In this document: positions 1 to 9,069 of the stretch, one piece after another
Layout of the letters: every line of letters begins with the position of its first letter
Position numbering within the stretch: the first letter of the stretch is position 1
Assembly: GCF_011516755.1 (NCBI RefSeq)
Contig: NZ_WOSY01000010.1
Coordinates: 62,001-126,000, forward strand
DNA length: 64,000 nucleotides
Direction of reading: 5' to 3'
From: Acetobacter conturbans
GTDB lineage: Bacteria > Pseudomonadota > Alphaproteobacteria > Acetobacterales > Acetobacteraceae
Notes under the pieces: model-generated
Databases searched by the model: none
Told to the model about the DNA's origin: nothing
What the model saw: only the letters and a program-made list of their open reading frames with translations
Program-made: the position numbers and the translations under genes

Positions 1-2189
1 ATCAGCCTGAAACCGGCCCAGCCATTGCCGATGCCTGCAGCGACCAGATCAGCGCGGTAATCCGCCGCGAAAACCGTGCCGGCACGGACACCATCGATCA
101 CGATATCGACCTGAGCCTTGTCCCACGGGCGCGCCTCATTCCATGCCCAGCCCCCGATGCAGTCATGGGCAATATGGTCCACCCAGCCGTGGAACCGTGC
201 CGGATCGAGATGCTCCGCCTGCGTGCCATTCTGCGACTCGGATGGGGTTTCAGCCGTAATTCCGGGTGTCAGAAGCGCCTTGTCCACCGTCCGACACACT
301 ACGACCTGCCGCGCGGACAGTTCATCAAGCGGTGCCTGATATGTCAGGGTGAAGCCCTGCCGCAGCTCTTCCCGCCCGTCGCTCCCCACGAAATGAGCGT
401 CTTGCGTACTCCCCTTTGCAACGACGTTCCCGTCCAGCACCGCCACAATGTCGAAAGGCTGCGAAGCGGTTTCAACGGAAGAAAACCAGCCTGACACCCC
501 ACGGATATCGGCGTGGGCCACATGACCTTCAAGGCGCGGAGCCTCAAGTGACAGGGCGCGTTCATTCAGGCGGTTCCAGATGGTCAGCAGACGCTCGCCC
601 GCCTCGACACGCGGTGCGCAGTTCACTGCGGCTTCGGAGTCGCTATCCGGATAACGTGCATAGAAATCTGCCGCGTTATGGAAAATGCCACGGCCACCTT
701 CCTCAAGATAGCTCTCCGAGGCCGCGCCTTCCGCCAGGAGGATGTCATGGCTTTCAAGCTCGAGATGAAAATAATCGATCTGCTCAGGATCATCCTGCTG
801 AACGATCGTGCGGCCATTGAGCAGCGAACTCGCGGGGATCAGCACGCCATCCAGATACATGGCGTGAAGCGGGGAGACGCGAAGATCACGGCGCGGCACG
901 TTATCGGCCAGAGCATTTGCCCGGATGACAATCGGGAGCAGGCCACGACTGTTCCGCACGAATTCAGGCGCGTAACTCCGGTGTCCGATCCAGCGGATTC
1001 TGCGCAATGCCCCCGATGAAGTCCGCACATGGTCACCGATCCGCAAGGTCTCGATCGCTGCCTCACCATTCTCGATGGCGATCAGAGTGCCAAGGCAATA
1101 ACAGGCAACGTAGGTGAGCGTGGAGCCATTGCTTCCGTCATTCGCAAGCTGGAACTCACTGGCCGTAATGGTCCCTGCAGTATCCGCGAAGCTGAAGGCC
1201 TGGGTAACGGCATCGCCGCTGTCGTCATATCCCGAAATCGTGGCGGTATCGCCAGTCACCGTGACTGTTGGAACACCACTCGTATAATTGAAGCTTGTCA
1301 GATCCACTTCCGCGCCACTGGCAAGCGTCAGGCCCGTGATCGTGAAATTGGTGCCGTTGAGAACGAGGTCGCCTCCACTTTGCACCGTGACATTGGCAAG
1401 CGTCGGGGGCGAGTCAGTCGTGTCAGTCGCACTCAGGACGCCGCCGCTTTCGACTGTCGCGCCGGTCAGGGAGCCATTATCACTGACCTGTATGATGCCG
1501 CCGCTGCTGACGGTCGTATTCGTGGCGGAGGCTCCACCTTCAATGATCTGTGTGCCTCCGGACACCACCGTGGTATCGGTCGCCGAGCCGCCCTGCTGAA
1601 TATCCTGATTGCCGTAATTGGTAATCGTGGTGTGCGATGCGTAACCGCCGTCGGCGACTGTCTGGCCACCATCACCGATGTCATTGGAGCCGCCACCAAT
1701 CACGGTCGTCGAAATGGCGGAACCGCCCTGATTGACGTTCTGGACACCGCCGGACTCAACCGTCGCACCAACCGCACTGCCATGCGAATAGATAGTCTGC
1801 GTGACGGTGCTCGTGAGAATTGCGCCCGAGTCCACCCCGTAAACCATTTCAGTGACGCCGGAATCCAGCATCAGGCTGCTTGCCACAGCACCGCTGGAAA
1901 CGAGAACCATGCCAGCCTGAACTTCTACATTCTCGACGAGACCACCCGCATAGAGCGTCAGCACGCCGCCTGATGAGACTATTCCTCCGCTGACAATACC
2001 CTGGGAACCGACGCCGTCCGTTGTTTCGGCCTGCTTGCCGACATACAGGAAACCGCCACTCATGACGGTCACGGCGGAAATGACACCTCCACTGGAAACG
2101 GTAGTTTTGGCGCCATTTTCAATTATCGCCGAAGCCACCGACGTCGTAACGGAGGTCGCGCCCGGTCCGGTAAAATCTTCAGTCGTCAT
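1..2189 (-). CDS. AIDA-like repeat protein with Hint domain, C-terminus cut by window edge
   Basis: The frame is open from the ATG at 2189 to the window edge (729 codons, no stop), behind a GGGGGA ribosome site. Residues about 20-290 are glycine-rich repeats of the S-G-G-x-x type seen in AIDA-like surface proteins. A Hint (hedgehog/intein) domain starts at Cys363 (CYCLGTLIAIENGE) and runs to about residue 510, with the typical IETLRIGDHV and SPLHAMYLDG stretches. After it come two copies of a GW module (about 553-618 and 660-729) also found in the glycosyltransferase at 52652-55168. No N-terminal signal peptide is seen. Hint domains of this family can self-cleave, so processing of the protein is plausible but inferred. 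The family is common in Acetobacteraceae and Rhodobacterales; the substrate or ligand is unknown. Confidence 0.85.
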   Translation of the reverse strand, partial: MTTEDFTGPGATSVTTSVASAIIENGAKTTVSSGGVISAVTVMSGGFLYVGKQAETTDGVGSQGIVSGGIVSSGGVLTLYAGGLVENVEVQAGMVLVSSGAVASSLMLDSGVTEMVYGVDSGAILTSTVTQTIYSHGSAVGATVESGGVQNVNQGGSAISTTVIGGGSNDIGDGGQTVADGGYASHTTITNYGNQDIQQGGSATDTTVVSGGTQIIEGGASATNTTVSSGGIIQVSDNGSLTGATVESGGVLSATDTTDSPPTLANVTVQSGGDLVLNGTNFTITGLTLASGAEVDLTSFNYTSGVPTVTVTGDTATISGYDDSGDAVTQAFSFADTAGTITASEFQLANDGSNGSTLTYVACYCLGTLIAIENGEAAIETLRIGDHVRTSSGALRRIRWIGHRSYAPEFVRNSRGLLPIVIRANALADNVPRRDLRVSPLHAMYLDGVLIPASSLLNGRTIVQQDDPEQIDYFHLELESHDILLAEGAASESYLEEGGRGIFHNAADFYARYPDSDSEAAVNCAPRVEAGERLLTIWNRLNERALSLEAPRLEGHVAHADIRGVSGWFSSVETASQPFDIVAVLDGNVVAKGSTQDAHFVGSDGREELRQGFTLTYQAPLDELSARQVVVCRTVDKALLTPGITAETPSESQNGTQAEHLDPARFHGWVDHIAHDCIGGWAWNEARPWDKAQVDIVIDGVRAGTVFAADYRADLVAAGIGNGWAGFRL

Positions 2190-2330
2190 CAGTTCCCCCA
2201 ATTTTTGGCGAATTCAGGTACGATTCTTCAAAACCTGTCTTGGTCTCATTATTCGGGCGAATGACTAATTTTCCGGATACAAAGCTTTCCGTGCCGTTAA
2301 TGCGCCAGCAGGGCGGACGTCCGCATAAAC

Positions 2331-2365
2331 AAGAAAGCCGCCACGTTAACCGTGGCGGCTTTCTT
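2331..2365 (-). terminator. Perfect 15-bp stem terminator
   Basis: Arms 2331-2345 and 2351-2365 are perfect complements around a 5-base loop. Each arm ends in A/T-rich AAGAAA/TTTCTT sequence, so it can work in both directions. It lies just past the end of the minus-strand exported-protein gene that stops at 2395. Confidence 0.8.
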
Positions 2366-2394
2366 TAATCAGGCAAAGCACTGTCAGGAACGGT

Positions 2395-2904
2395 TTACTG
2401 ACCCTTCAGTCGCTTCGTGCACTGGCTGTAATACCCACCGCCCTTCTGGATCCAGGTCAGGCCGCCATTGCCGCCTGTCGTCTTGTTCGTGTGGTACTGA
2501 TCAAGACAGGTTTTCATCCGCGCCTTGCCAGCAGACAGGGATGAGTATTTCGAAGACACCTGACTCGGGAAAACAGCGTTACCGGTATAAGTCGACGCCG
2601 TGGTCTTCTTGGTATCGGTCGCCTTGCTGGTCGCCGCCGGAGTCGCCGCCTCTGGAGAGGCCTTGGCAGTCTCGTCGCCACTCTTGTCTTCCGCCTCGGA
2701 CTCCGCGCCCGCGCACTGAGCGGTCTTGAATTCCTTGTAGCTCTGACCGGCCAGCGTGCCACCTTCCTTGGCGGCCTTGAATTTCGCGTGGCATTCCTTG
2801 GCCGTGATGGCAGTTTGCGCCTCGGCTGGCGTCACACACCACGCCACACCCGCGAGCAGGGCGAGCGAGGCAGTTACCGCACGCGCGGAACTATTGAAGC
2901 CCAT
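2395..2904 (-). CDS. Small exported protein with duplicated cysteine motif, function unknown
   Basis: 169 residues. An N-terminal signal peptide is visible (hydrophobic SLALLAGVAW, likely cleavage after AEAQ). The mature part has a first block with two cysteines (KECHAKFKAAKEGG... to AQC), a low-complexity Ala/Thr/Lys/Glu linker, and a second block with two cysteines (KTCLDQYHTNK... to YYSQC). The first block resembles a short motif repeated in small periplasmic proteins of alphaproteobacteria. The two cysteine pairs could form disulfides in the periplasm. It stands alone with its own terminator. I do not recognise a function. Confidence 0.7.
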   Translation of the reverse strand: MGFNSSARAVTASLALLAGVAWCVTPAEAQTAITAKECHAKFKAAKEGGTLAGQSYKEFKTAQCAGAESEAEDKSGDETAKASPEAATPAATSKATDTKKTTASTYTGNAVFPSQVSSKYSSLSAGKARMKTCLDQYHTNKTTGGNGGLTWIQKGGGYYSQCTKRLKGQ

Positions 2905-3112
2905 CGGCTTTCCTTTGCATTACTATGTCAAAACCCTGCCATGTCGGCATGACACAGCAGCATATCGACACAGAACCCAAGAAACCGGTGTCATGCAAGC
3001 CCGACAGGATATGGCAAGCTCCGCAACGCCCTGAAAAACAGGACTTTTGCGATTACGGACAACAAAAAGCAGAAGGAAGTGGAAGCATCTGAACCTGCTG
3101 CGGCCATAAAAA

Positions 3113-3139
3113 AAGGGCGGATCGCAAGACCCGCCCTTC
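3113..3139 (-). terminator. Rho-independent terminator of amtB
   Basis: On the minus strand an AAGGGCGG stem closes with CCGCCCTT and is followed by a run of seven Ts. It lies 26 bases beyond the amtB stop codon. Confidence 0.85.
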
Positions 3140-3164
3140 TCTGAAACAGACCTGAAAGCCTAGG

Positions 3165-4604
3165 TCAGTTGATGCGTTCGCCATGCAGCGCGACATCCAG
3201 GCCTTCCTGCTCCGCTTCCGTGGAAACGCGCAGACCAACCAGCAGATCGACAATCTTCAGCAGGATAAACGTCATGATGCCGCACCAGATGATCGTCACG
3301 CCGACCGCTTCAGCCTGAACCAGAAGCTGGTGCAGAGAACCGGAGGTGCCCGCCGGGTTGCTCTCGGTCGCCGAGAGCGGGCCATAGGCGAAGACGCCGG
3401 TGAGCAGCGCGCCGACAATGCCGCCAATACCATGCACACCGAAGGCGTCGAGGCTGTCGTCATAACCCATCATATGCTTAAGCGACGTCGCTCCCCAGTA
3501 GCAGACGACACCCGTGATCAGACCAATGGCCAGCGCACTGCCCGGCAGAACAAAACCAGCAGCAGGTGTGATGGCGACGAGACCACCGACAGCGCCGGAG
3601 ATAATGCCCAGAACAGTCGGCTTGCCGGTGCGAAACCACTCGGCCAGCATCCAGGAGACGCCTGCCGCAGCAGCGGCGATCTGCGTGGTGGCCATCGCCA
3701 TGCCGGCGCGACCGTTCGCGCCCACGGCGGAACCCGCGTTGAAGCCGAACCAGCCGACCCACAGGAGAGCGGCTCCGATGACGGCATAAGTAAGATTGAA
3801 CGGTGCCAGATCTTCCGTGCCATAGCCCCGACGCTTGCCAAGAACGAGGGCGCAGACAAGACCGGCGATACCGGCGTTGATATGCACGACTGTGCCACCG
3901 GCGAAATCAAGCGTTCCCATACCGGCCAGCCAGCCGAGCGGACTCCAGACCCAGTGGGCGACCGGGGCATAAACGATCAGCGACCACAGGATGGTGAACA
4001 CGCACACGGCGGAAAACTTCATGCGCTCGGCATAGGCACCCGCGATCAGGGCGGGCGTGATGATGGCGAAGGTCATCTGGAACATCATGAAGACGCTCTC
4101 AGGAATGGTCATCGTCGCAGCGGCGGGGGTTCCTGCGCCGATGGTGAACGGAATATCAGCGCCCTTGCTGATATGGTCGCCCAACGTCGCGAGAAATGCC
4201 TTGGAGAGGCCGCCGATATAAGGCGTACCGTTGGTGAAGGCGAGCGAATAGCCAGCCACCATCCAGACAATCGTGATGATGCAGCAGATGCTGAAGCTCT
4301 GCATGAGCGTCGACAGAACGTTCTTTTTCCGGACCATGCCAGCATAGAACAGGCCGAGACCGGGAATCGTCATCAGCAGCACGAGCGCCGTGCTGACCAG
4401 CATCCACGCGGTATCACCCGTGTCGATGGTGGGTGCCGGAGCGGCCGCCGCGTCCTGGGCAAAAGCCGGGACGGATGAGAAGAGCGCCGCAGCACCTGCC
4501 GACACAGTGGCAAGAGCCCCCGAAACGCGAAACACGGACTTTTCCGTCGCTTCACTGTTTCGCTGCGGGGACTGCCCCGCGAACGAGGAAAACTGAATAT
4601 TCAT
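3165..4604 (-). CDS. amtB: Ammonium transporter
   Basis: 479 residues, usual for Amt proteins with a long N-terminal leader. A signal sequence ends near AFAQDAAAA, followed by about eleven hydrophobic segments. The two pore histidines are seen in GGTVVHINAG and in FGVHGIGGIVG, and the FDFAGGTVVHINAG-type signature is present. The protein moves ammonium across the inner membrane. Genes of this kind usually sit beside glnK, the PII protein that gates the channel. No glnK is present in the neighbouring 2 kb, so it must lie elsewhere. The 233-base upstream gap has no clear sigma-54 promoter that I can identify by eye. Confidence 0.93.
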   Translation of the reverse strand: MNIQFSSFAGQSPQRNSEATEKSVFRVSGALATVSAGAAALFSSVPAFAQDAAAAPAPTIDTGDTAWMLVSTALVLLMTIPGLGLFYAGMVRKKNVLSTLMQSFSICCIITIVWMVAGYSLAFTNGTPYIGGLSKAFLATLGDHISKGADIPFTIGAGTPAAATMTIPESVFMMFQMTFAIITPALIAGAYAERMKFSAVCVFTILWSLIVYAPVAHWVWSPLGWLAGMGTLDFAGGTVVHINAGIAGLVCALVLGKRRGYGTEDLAPFNLTYAVIGAALLWVGWFGFNAGSAVGANGRAGMAMATTQIAAAAAGVSWMLAEWFRTGKPTVLGIISGAVGGLVAITPAAGFVLPGSALAIGLITGVVCYWGATSLKHMMGYDDSLDAFGVHGIGGIVGALLTGVFAYGPLSATESNPAGTSGSLHQLLVQAEAVGVTIIWCGIMTFILLKIVDLLVGLRVSTEAEQEGLDVALHGERIN

Positions 4605-4837
4605 AAACGCTCGCTGCCCCCTGCCTCATTCGCGTTTTGTTTCACAAGCCGGCTCGCACACGCACAAGGTTCATCGCCATAATACTGCGATAAAACAGGC
4701 CGTTACGATCACGAAACACCGCAGAATGCACGTCTTCCACCCAGAAGACATGTATCTTACTTATACGTAGCCTATTCGAAACGAACTACTCAAGCCCATG
4801 AGACGCAAAGAAGATCATGGGATGAGCGAAAAAACCG

Positions 4838-6235
4838 TCAATCGCCGGAGACGCGGGTCCTCGTCCGCATGGTCACGAACTCTTCGCCCGACGTCGGATG
4901 AATACCGATCGTGCGATCAAAGTCCGCCTTGTGCAGTCCGGCGGTGACGGCAATGGCCAGTCCCTGCATCAGTTCGGGCGCATCTTCACCAATCATGTGC
5001 ACGCCAATGACCTTCTGCGTGGCCTGATCCACCACAAGTTTCATCACGGTACGCCGTTCGCGTCCGCTCAGCGTGTGTCGCATCGGACGGAATTTCGAGA
5101 CATAGATATCCACCGTCCCCTGTTCCGCAGCTTCCGCTTCGGTCAGACCCACGCTGGCCAGCGGCGGCGTGAAGAACACGGCTTTCGGGGTCGTCTCGAA
5201 TGACCATGCACGCGCCCGGTCGGCGAACAGGCGATCTGCAAGGATATGTCCCTCCGCGATGGCGACCGGCGTGAGATTGAGGTGATTCGTCACGTCGCCA
5301 ATGGCGAACACGCCGGGTTCCGCCGTCTCGAAGTGCCGATCCACCTCGATACGGCCTTCTTCCGTGCGGCGCACGCGCGTGTTTTCCAGCCCAAGCCTGC
5401 CGCTTTTCGGGTGACGCCCCGTGGCCATGAGAACACAATCGACCGTCACTTCGGTGCCGTTATCCAGCGTGACGACCAGATCGCTTCCCTCACGACGGAT
5501 TCGCGTCGGGCTAGCCTTTTCATGCTGCGTCACGCCCCGCTGGCCGATGGCTTCATGCAGAGCGACTCGCAGATCCTCATCGAAGCCACGCAGCGGAAGC
5601 GGCTGCCGGTAGACCAGTTCGACACTCGCTCCGAGGCCCGCGAAGATTCCGGCGAACTCGACGCCGATATAGCCGCTGCCGATGACGCAGACGCGACGTG
5701 GCATCTCCGGCAACCCGAACACCTCATCCGACGTGATGGCCAGATCGGCGCCCACAATGTCGAGCTTCGTCGGCGTCGAACCTGTCGCGATGACGATATG
5801 TCGGGCCGTAATCCGTTCGGGTTCCGCGTTCGGGGCCAGTTCCGTCGGCGTGGTGACAACGGTGTGCGCGTCCTCGAAGCGGGCGAATCCCGTCAGAAGG
5901 CGGACGCCCGACTTTTCCAGCATCGAGACGTAAATGCCGTTGAGGCGAGAAATTTCCTTGTCCTTGGCCGCGATCAGCCGATCCCAGTGAAATGCGCCTG
6001 CCTGTGTGTCCCAGCCGAAGCCGTGACTGTCCTCGACGTAATCACCGTATTCGCTGGCCTGCACCATCAGCTTCTTCGGCACGCAACCAAGATTGACGCA
6101 GGTGCCACCCCAGTGACGCCCTTCGACCACAGCCACTTTCGCCCCGTGGCCAGCAGCGATTCGTGCGCAGCGAACACCGCCCGAACCTGCGCCGATGACC
6201 AGCAGGTCAACGTCGTAAGATGTGTCTTGAGGCAT
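4838..6235 (-). CDS. gor: Glutathione-disulfide reductase
   Basis: 465 residues. The FAD-binding GAGSGGVRCARIAA is at the N-terminus and the redox-active disulfide motif GGTCVNLGCVPKK near residue 44-56. A second Rossmann motif (GSGYIGVEFAG) binds NADPH, and the C-terminal GIHPTSGEEFVTM carries the catalytic His-Glu pair. The enzyme regenerates glutathione with NADPH in the cytoplasm. The closest family is the short plant/alphaproteobacterial type of glutathione reductase. A hairpin with a T-run lies just upstream of the start. Confidence 0.93.
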   Translation of the reverse strand: MPQDTSYDVDLLVIGAGSGGVRCARIAAGHGAKVAVVEGRHWGGTCVNLGCVPKKLMVQASEYGDYVEDSHGFGWDTQAGAFHWDRLIAAKDKEISRLNGIYVSMLEKSGVRLLTGFARFEDAHTVVTTPTELAPNAEPERITARHIVIATGSTPTKLDIVGADLAITSDEVFGLPEMPRRVCVIGSGYIGVEFAGIFAGLGASVELVYRQPLPLRGFDEDLRVALHEAIGQRGVTQHEKASPTRIRREGSDLVVTLDNGTEVTVDCVLMATGRHPKSGRLGLENTRVRRTEEGRIEVDRHFETAEPGVFAIGDVTNHLNLTPVAIAEGHILADRLFADRARAWSFETTPKAVFFTPPLASVGLTEAEAAEQGTVDIYVSKFRPMRHTLSGRERRTVMKLVVDQATQKVIGVHMIGEDAPELMQGLAIAVTAGLHKADFDRTIGIHPTSGEEFVTMRTRTRVSGD

Positions 6236-6278
6236 GCTGCGCTCCGCTTATTCGTGACTGTTGGCAGGGATCGGGACG

Positions 6279-6307
6279 AAAAACCCCGCCACACCCGTGT
6301 GTCGGGG
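6279..6307 (-). terminator. Hairpin with T-run in the gor leader
   Basis: On the minus strand, CCCCG-A-CACAC pairs with GTGTG-G-CGGGG (a single A opposite G mismatch, very short loop), followed by five Ts. It ends 44 bases before the gor ATG. It could end read-through from upstream or act as an attenuator if the gor promoter lies further upstream. Confidence 0.45.
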
Positions 6308-6580
6308 AGGAAAGTGCCTTGTGCGGACGGTGGAGACAACTCTCCGACAGGAATTAAGAAGTTGCTTCACAAACGCTCCGCCGTCTGAGAATACCCCTGC
6401 GCGGGTTACCCCGGCATGTATCCCTGAGCATTGAAGTCGAGCGGCCATGCGGGCTTTGACCATCTGGGCGCAGGAAACGCGCGTCGGATCATCAGCAGTC
6501 AACAGGTTCTGCAAAGCTGGGATATCACGTCACCCACAGGAGGCGTGATACTTCCCGGCGGCCGGTAAAAAGCCGGGGCT

Positions 6581-6610
6581 CTGTCCCGCCCGCATGAAGC
6601 GACGGGACAG
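6581..6610 (-). terminator. Possible fpr terminator
   Basis: CTGTCCCG (6581-6588) pairs with CGGGACAG (6603-6610). It begins 12 bases after the fpr stop. The T-run (TTTTT) is about 10 bases downstream rather than directly attached, so this is a weaker terminator call. Confidence 0.5.
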
Positions 6611-6621
6611 ACCATCGGCAA

Positions 6622-7500
6622 TCAGCGCTCGGCGAAGGCTTTCTCGACGACATAAGCGCCGGGCCGTGAGTTGTTGCCCTCGTCGAAGCCGAGGCTCTCC
6701 AGCAGTTTCTCCGTATCGGCCAGCATCTCCGGCGAACCGCAGATCATCACCCGATCCACGGCCGGATCGAAGGCCGGAAGGTTCAGGTCGCTGAAGATCT
6801 TGCCGGTCTCGATCAGCGTCGTGATGCGGTCGGTGACTGCGAAATCCTCGCGCGTCACGGCCGGATAGTAGTGCAGTTTGGATGCGATGAGTTCCCCTAG
6901 GAACTCATGTTCCGGAAGCTCGTGGCGGATGTGGTTGAAATACGCCAGTTCGCCCGAGATGCGGACAGTGTGCGTCAGCACGACGTTCTCGTAACGCTCG
7001 TAGCACTCCGGATCCTTGATCAGGCTCATGAACGGCGCGAGGCCGGTGCCCGTGGACAGGAAATAGAGATTCCGGCCCGGACGCAGATTGTCGAGCAGCA
7101 GCGTGCCCACCGGCTTGCGGCCGATCAGGACCGTGTCGCCGACCTTCACATGACGCAGGCGGGAGGTCAGCGGACCATCCGGCACGGCGATGGAGAGAAA
7201 CTCCATGTGATCTTCGTAGTTAGGCGAAGCGATGGAATAGGCGCGCAGCAGCGGCTTGCCGTCCACTTCCGTGCCGATCATCGTGAACTGGCCGTTCTCG
7301 AAGCGGAGTGCCGGGTCGCGGGTGGTGGTGAAGCTGAACAGGCGGTCGGTCCAGTGGTGAACCGTCAGCACCTTCGCAGGGTAGAGATGACCGTATTCTT
7401 TCCCCGGAGGCGCAAGGTGCCACACACCCTCCTGACCCTCGACCGGCAGCAGGCCGGAGGGAGCCTCTTCAGGGGAAACGCGTGGCAAGATGTCGGACAT
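6622..7500 (-). CDS. fpr: Ferredoxin--NADP(+) reductase
   Basis: 292 residues. The FAD-binding motif RAYSIAS and the NADP-binding GTGLAPFMS are both present, as is the late CGSPEML motif of ferredoxin-NADP reductases. It moves electrons between NADPH and ferredoxin or flavodoxin in the cytoplasm. The N-terminus is about 30 residues longer than in the E. coli enzyme, which is usual for alphaproteobacterial forms. No ferredoxin gene lies next to it. Confidence 0.93.
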   Translation of the reverse strand: MSDILPRVSPEEAPSGLLPVEGQEGVWHLAPPGKEYGHLYPAKVLTVHHWTDRLFSFTTTRDPALRFENGQFTMIGTEVDGKPLLRAYSIASPNYEDHMEFLSIAVPDGPLTSRLRHVKVGDTVLIGRKPVGTLLLDNLRPGRNLYFLSTGTGLAPFMSLIKDPECYERYENVVLTHTVRISGELAYFNHIRHELPEHEFLGELIASKLHYYPAVTREDFAVTDRITTLIETGKIFSDLNLPAFDPAVDRVMICGSPEMLADTEKLLESLGFDEGNNSRPGAYVVEKAFAER

Positions 7501-7680
7501 GAGCCGGATATCTCCGTATCAGAGGCGGTGTGCAGAGGACGGAGTCTGTCGCGCGCTCGCAAAAAGACCGTACCTGCGGCAGCGCCGGGTTAGGGACGAA
7601 TTTCGGGAGCGGGTTTAGGAGGAAGCGGCGGCGGGCACCAGAAATAATTTACAAACCCTGCCCTGAGGATGACGGGGTTC

Positions 7681-7714
7681 TTCCGGGGAAGGATGAGTTT
7701 CCCTTCCTCCGGAA
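7681..7714 (-). terminator. Inverted repeat downstream of the beta-propeller gene
   Basis: TTCCGGGGAAGG pairs with CCTTCC-T-CCGGAA with one bulged base and a 9-base loop. It lies 45 bases past the stop at 7759. There is no strong T-run on either strand, so the terminator role is tentative. Confidence 0.45.
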
Positions 7715-7758
7715 AAGCGTGACCGTCCAAAAAGCATGACAGGCAGGGCAGACTGTCT

Positions 7759-8973
7759 TCAGCGCATGATGCCCGTATGCCCGACCGAATAACGGCCCGG
7801 CTGCGGCCAGACGGCCAGCCCGTGAGGCTCGGCGCCGACGGGAATGATCTGCATCGTGCCGCTGGTCGTGTCGATGGCATACACCACGTCATCGAAGCGA
7901 CCCGACAGCCACAGAAGCTTACCGTCCTGGCTGACATTCCCCATGTCGGGGCTGCCACCGCCGGGAACCGGCCAGGTCTTCACCACCTGATTCGTCGCGA
8001 AATCAATGACGGACACGCTGCCGTCCTTGCTGTGACGCGGCCCGTGCACCTTGTGAGACCCGCGATTCGCCACATACATGACCTTCGCGTCCCGGCTCGG
8101 ATAAAGCCCGTGGGTTCCGACACCGGTCGGAATAAATCCTGTCTCTTTGAACGTGTCACCGTCGACGACGAACACGCCATCGGCGTGCATGTCCGCCACA
8201 TAAAAGGTTTTGCCGTTCGGGGCCGTCAGGATGTCCTGCGGCATGCCACCCTTGGAAAGCTTCAGATAACCAAGCAACTGGCGGTTGACCGTATCCACCT
8301 TGGCCAGCATGCCGCCGAATTCACAGGTGAAGATCGCGTAGCGGCCGTCGATGGAGAAACCGGCGTGGTTGATGCCACGGCACTGCGGCGCCTCGACGGA
8401 ACCCTGCATCTGCATCGTGTGCGGATCACGGAAATCCAGACGGCGACGGGCCTCTGCCACGACGATCGCCGATTTGCCGTCGGGTGTGAAATACATGTTG
8501 TAGGGATCGTCCACGGCAACGGCCGGTCCCGGCTTGCCGGTCCGTGCATCGATCGGCGTCAGGCTGCCATCGGTCGTGCCTTCGGCATTGTTCGTCGCCC
8601 AGAGCGTGCGCAGATCCCATGAGGGCACGACGTGCTGCGGGCTCTTGCCGACCGGAAAATGGTCAACGACCGTCATTGTGGCCGGGTCGATGACATACAC
8701 ATCGTTCGACCGGAGATTCGGCACATAGATACGTGCCGGGTCCTTCGCCACTTCCGGGTTGAGATTACCGGCCCGCGCTTCGGAATAGATATTGGCGGGG
8801 TTCACCACCGGCGGCATTCCGGGAATGGTCTGCACCGTGCCCACCGGAGAAGCCGTTGCCGGTGCAACCGTCGCAGGCGGAGCAGAATCGGTCTGCGCCT
8901 CCGCCGGAGTGAGGCCAATGGCGCCGAGCAGTGCAACAACCACCGCGCCTGTCAGAAATCGATTTTTCGTCAT
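7759..8973 (-). CDS. Periplasmic YVTN-type beta-propeller repeat protein
   Basis: 404 residues from the ATG at 8973, which has a GGAGG site upstream and opens a good signal peptide (MTKNRFLTGAVVVALLGAIG, cleavage near AEAQ). The frame is open 24 codons further upstream, but that extension lacks a ribosome site and would bury the signal peptide. The mature protein repeats blades of the form IYVPNLRSNDVYVIDPAT and FYVADMHADGVFVVDGDT, typical of YVTN/NHL propellers. Such proteins bind partners or substrates in the periplasm. No catalytic residues can be assigned, and the role is unknown. Confidence 0.8.
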   Translation of the reverse strand: MTKNRFLTGAVVVALLGAIGLTPAEAQTDSAPPATVAPATASPVGTVQTIPGMPPVVNPANIYSEARAGNLNPEVAKDPARIYVPNLRSNDVYVIDPATMTVVDHFPVGKSPQHVVPSWDLRTLWATNNAEGTTDGSLTPIDARTGKPGPAVAVDDPYNMYFTPDGKSAIVVAEARRRLDFRDPHTMQMQGSVEAPQCRGINHAGFSIDGRYAIFTCEFGGMLAKVDTVNRQLLGYLKLSKGGMPQDILTAPNGKTFYVADMHADGVFVVDGDTFKETGFIPTGVGTHGLYPSRDAKVMYVANRGSHKVHGPRHSKDGSVSVIDFATNQVVKTWPVPGGGSPDMGNVSQDGKLLWLSGRFDDVVYAIDTTSGTMQIIPVGAEPHGLAVWPQPGRYSVGHTGIMR

Positions 8974-9069
8974 GATGCGTCCGTAAACCTCCGCAGGGCG
9001 TCGGACATACCACACGGCACCGGACCGGCAAGCGATCTGTGTCAATTCAGACTTCTTCGTGTACTGTTT

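Larger units (their letters stand above)
6236..6621. other. 386-base gap between fpr and gor
   Basis: Minus-strand genes lie on both sides. The gap holds an fpr terminator-like hairpin (6581-6610) and a second hairpin with a T-run close to gor (6279-6307). The roughly 270 bases between them match no riboswitch or small RNA that I recognise. An 88-codon open frame in it (6248-6514, minus) has no ribosome site or recognisable sequence, and I do not call it a gene. Confidence 0.5.

Noticed and set aside
1029-1973. Plus-strand open frame of 314 codons
   Set aside because: It is antisense to the repeat region of the Hint protein; its regular composition comes from those repeats and it has no family likeness or ribosome site.
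3183-4478. Plus-strand open frame of 431 codons
   Set aside because: Antisense to amtB, highly charged with no recognisable domain; a by-product of GC-rich codon use.
4605-4837. Nac-like or sigma-54 site upstream of amtB
   Set aside because: The nearest match (ATAATACTGCGATAA) misses the last base of ATA-N9-TAT and lacks the TC in front; no GG-N10-GC element was found by eye.
5246-6388. Plus-strand open frame of 380 codons
   Set aside because: Antisense to gor, which has all expected motifs.
6248-6514. Possible 88-residue minus-strand protein upstream of gor
   Set aside because: No ribosome site and no family likeness, and it covers the hairpin with a T-run in the gor leader.
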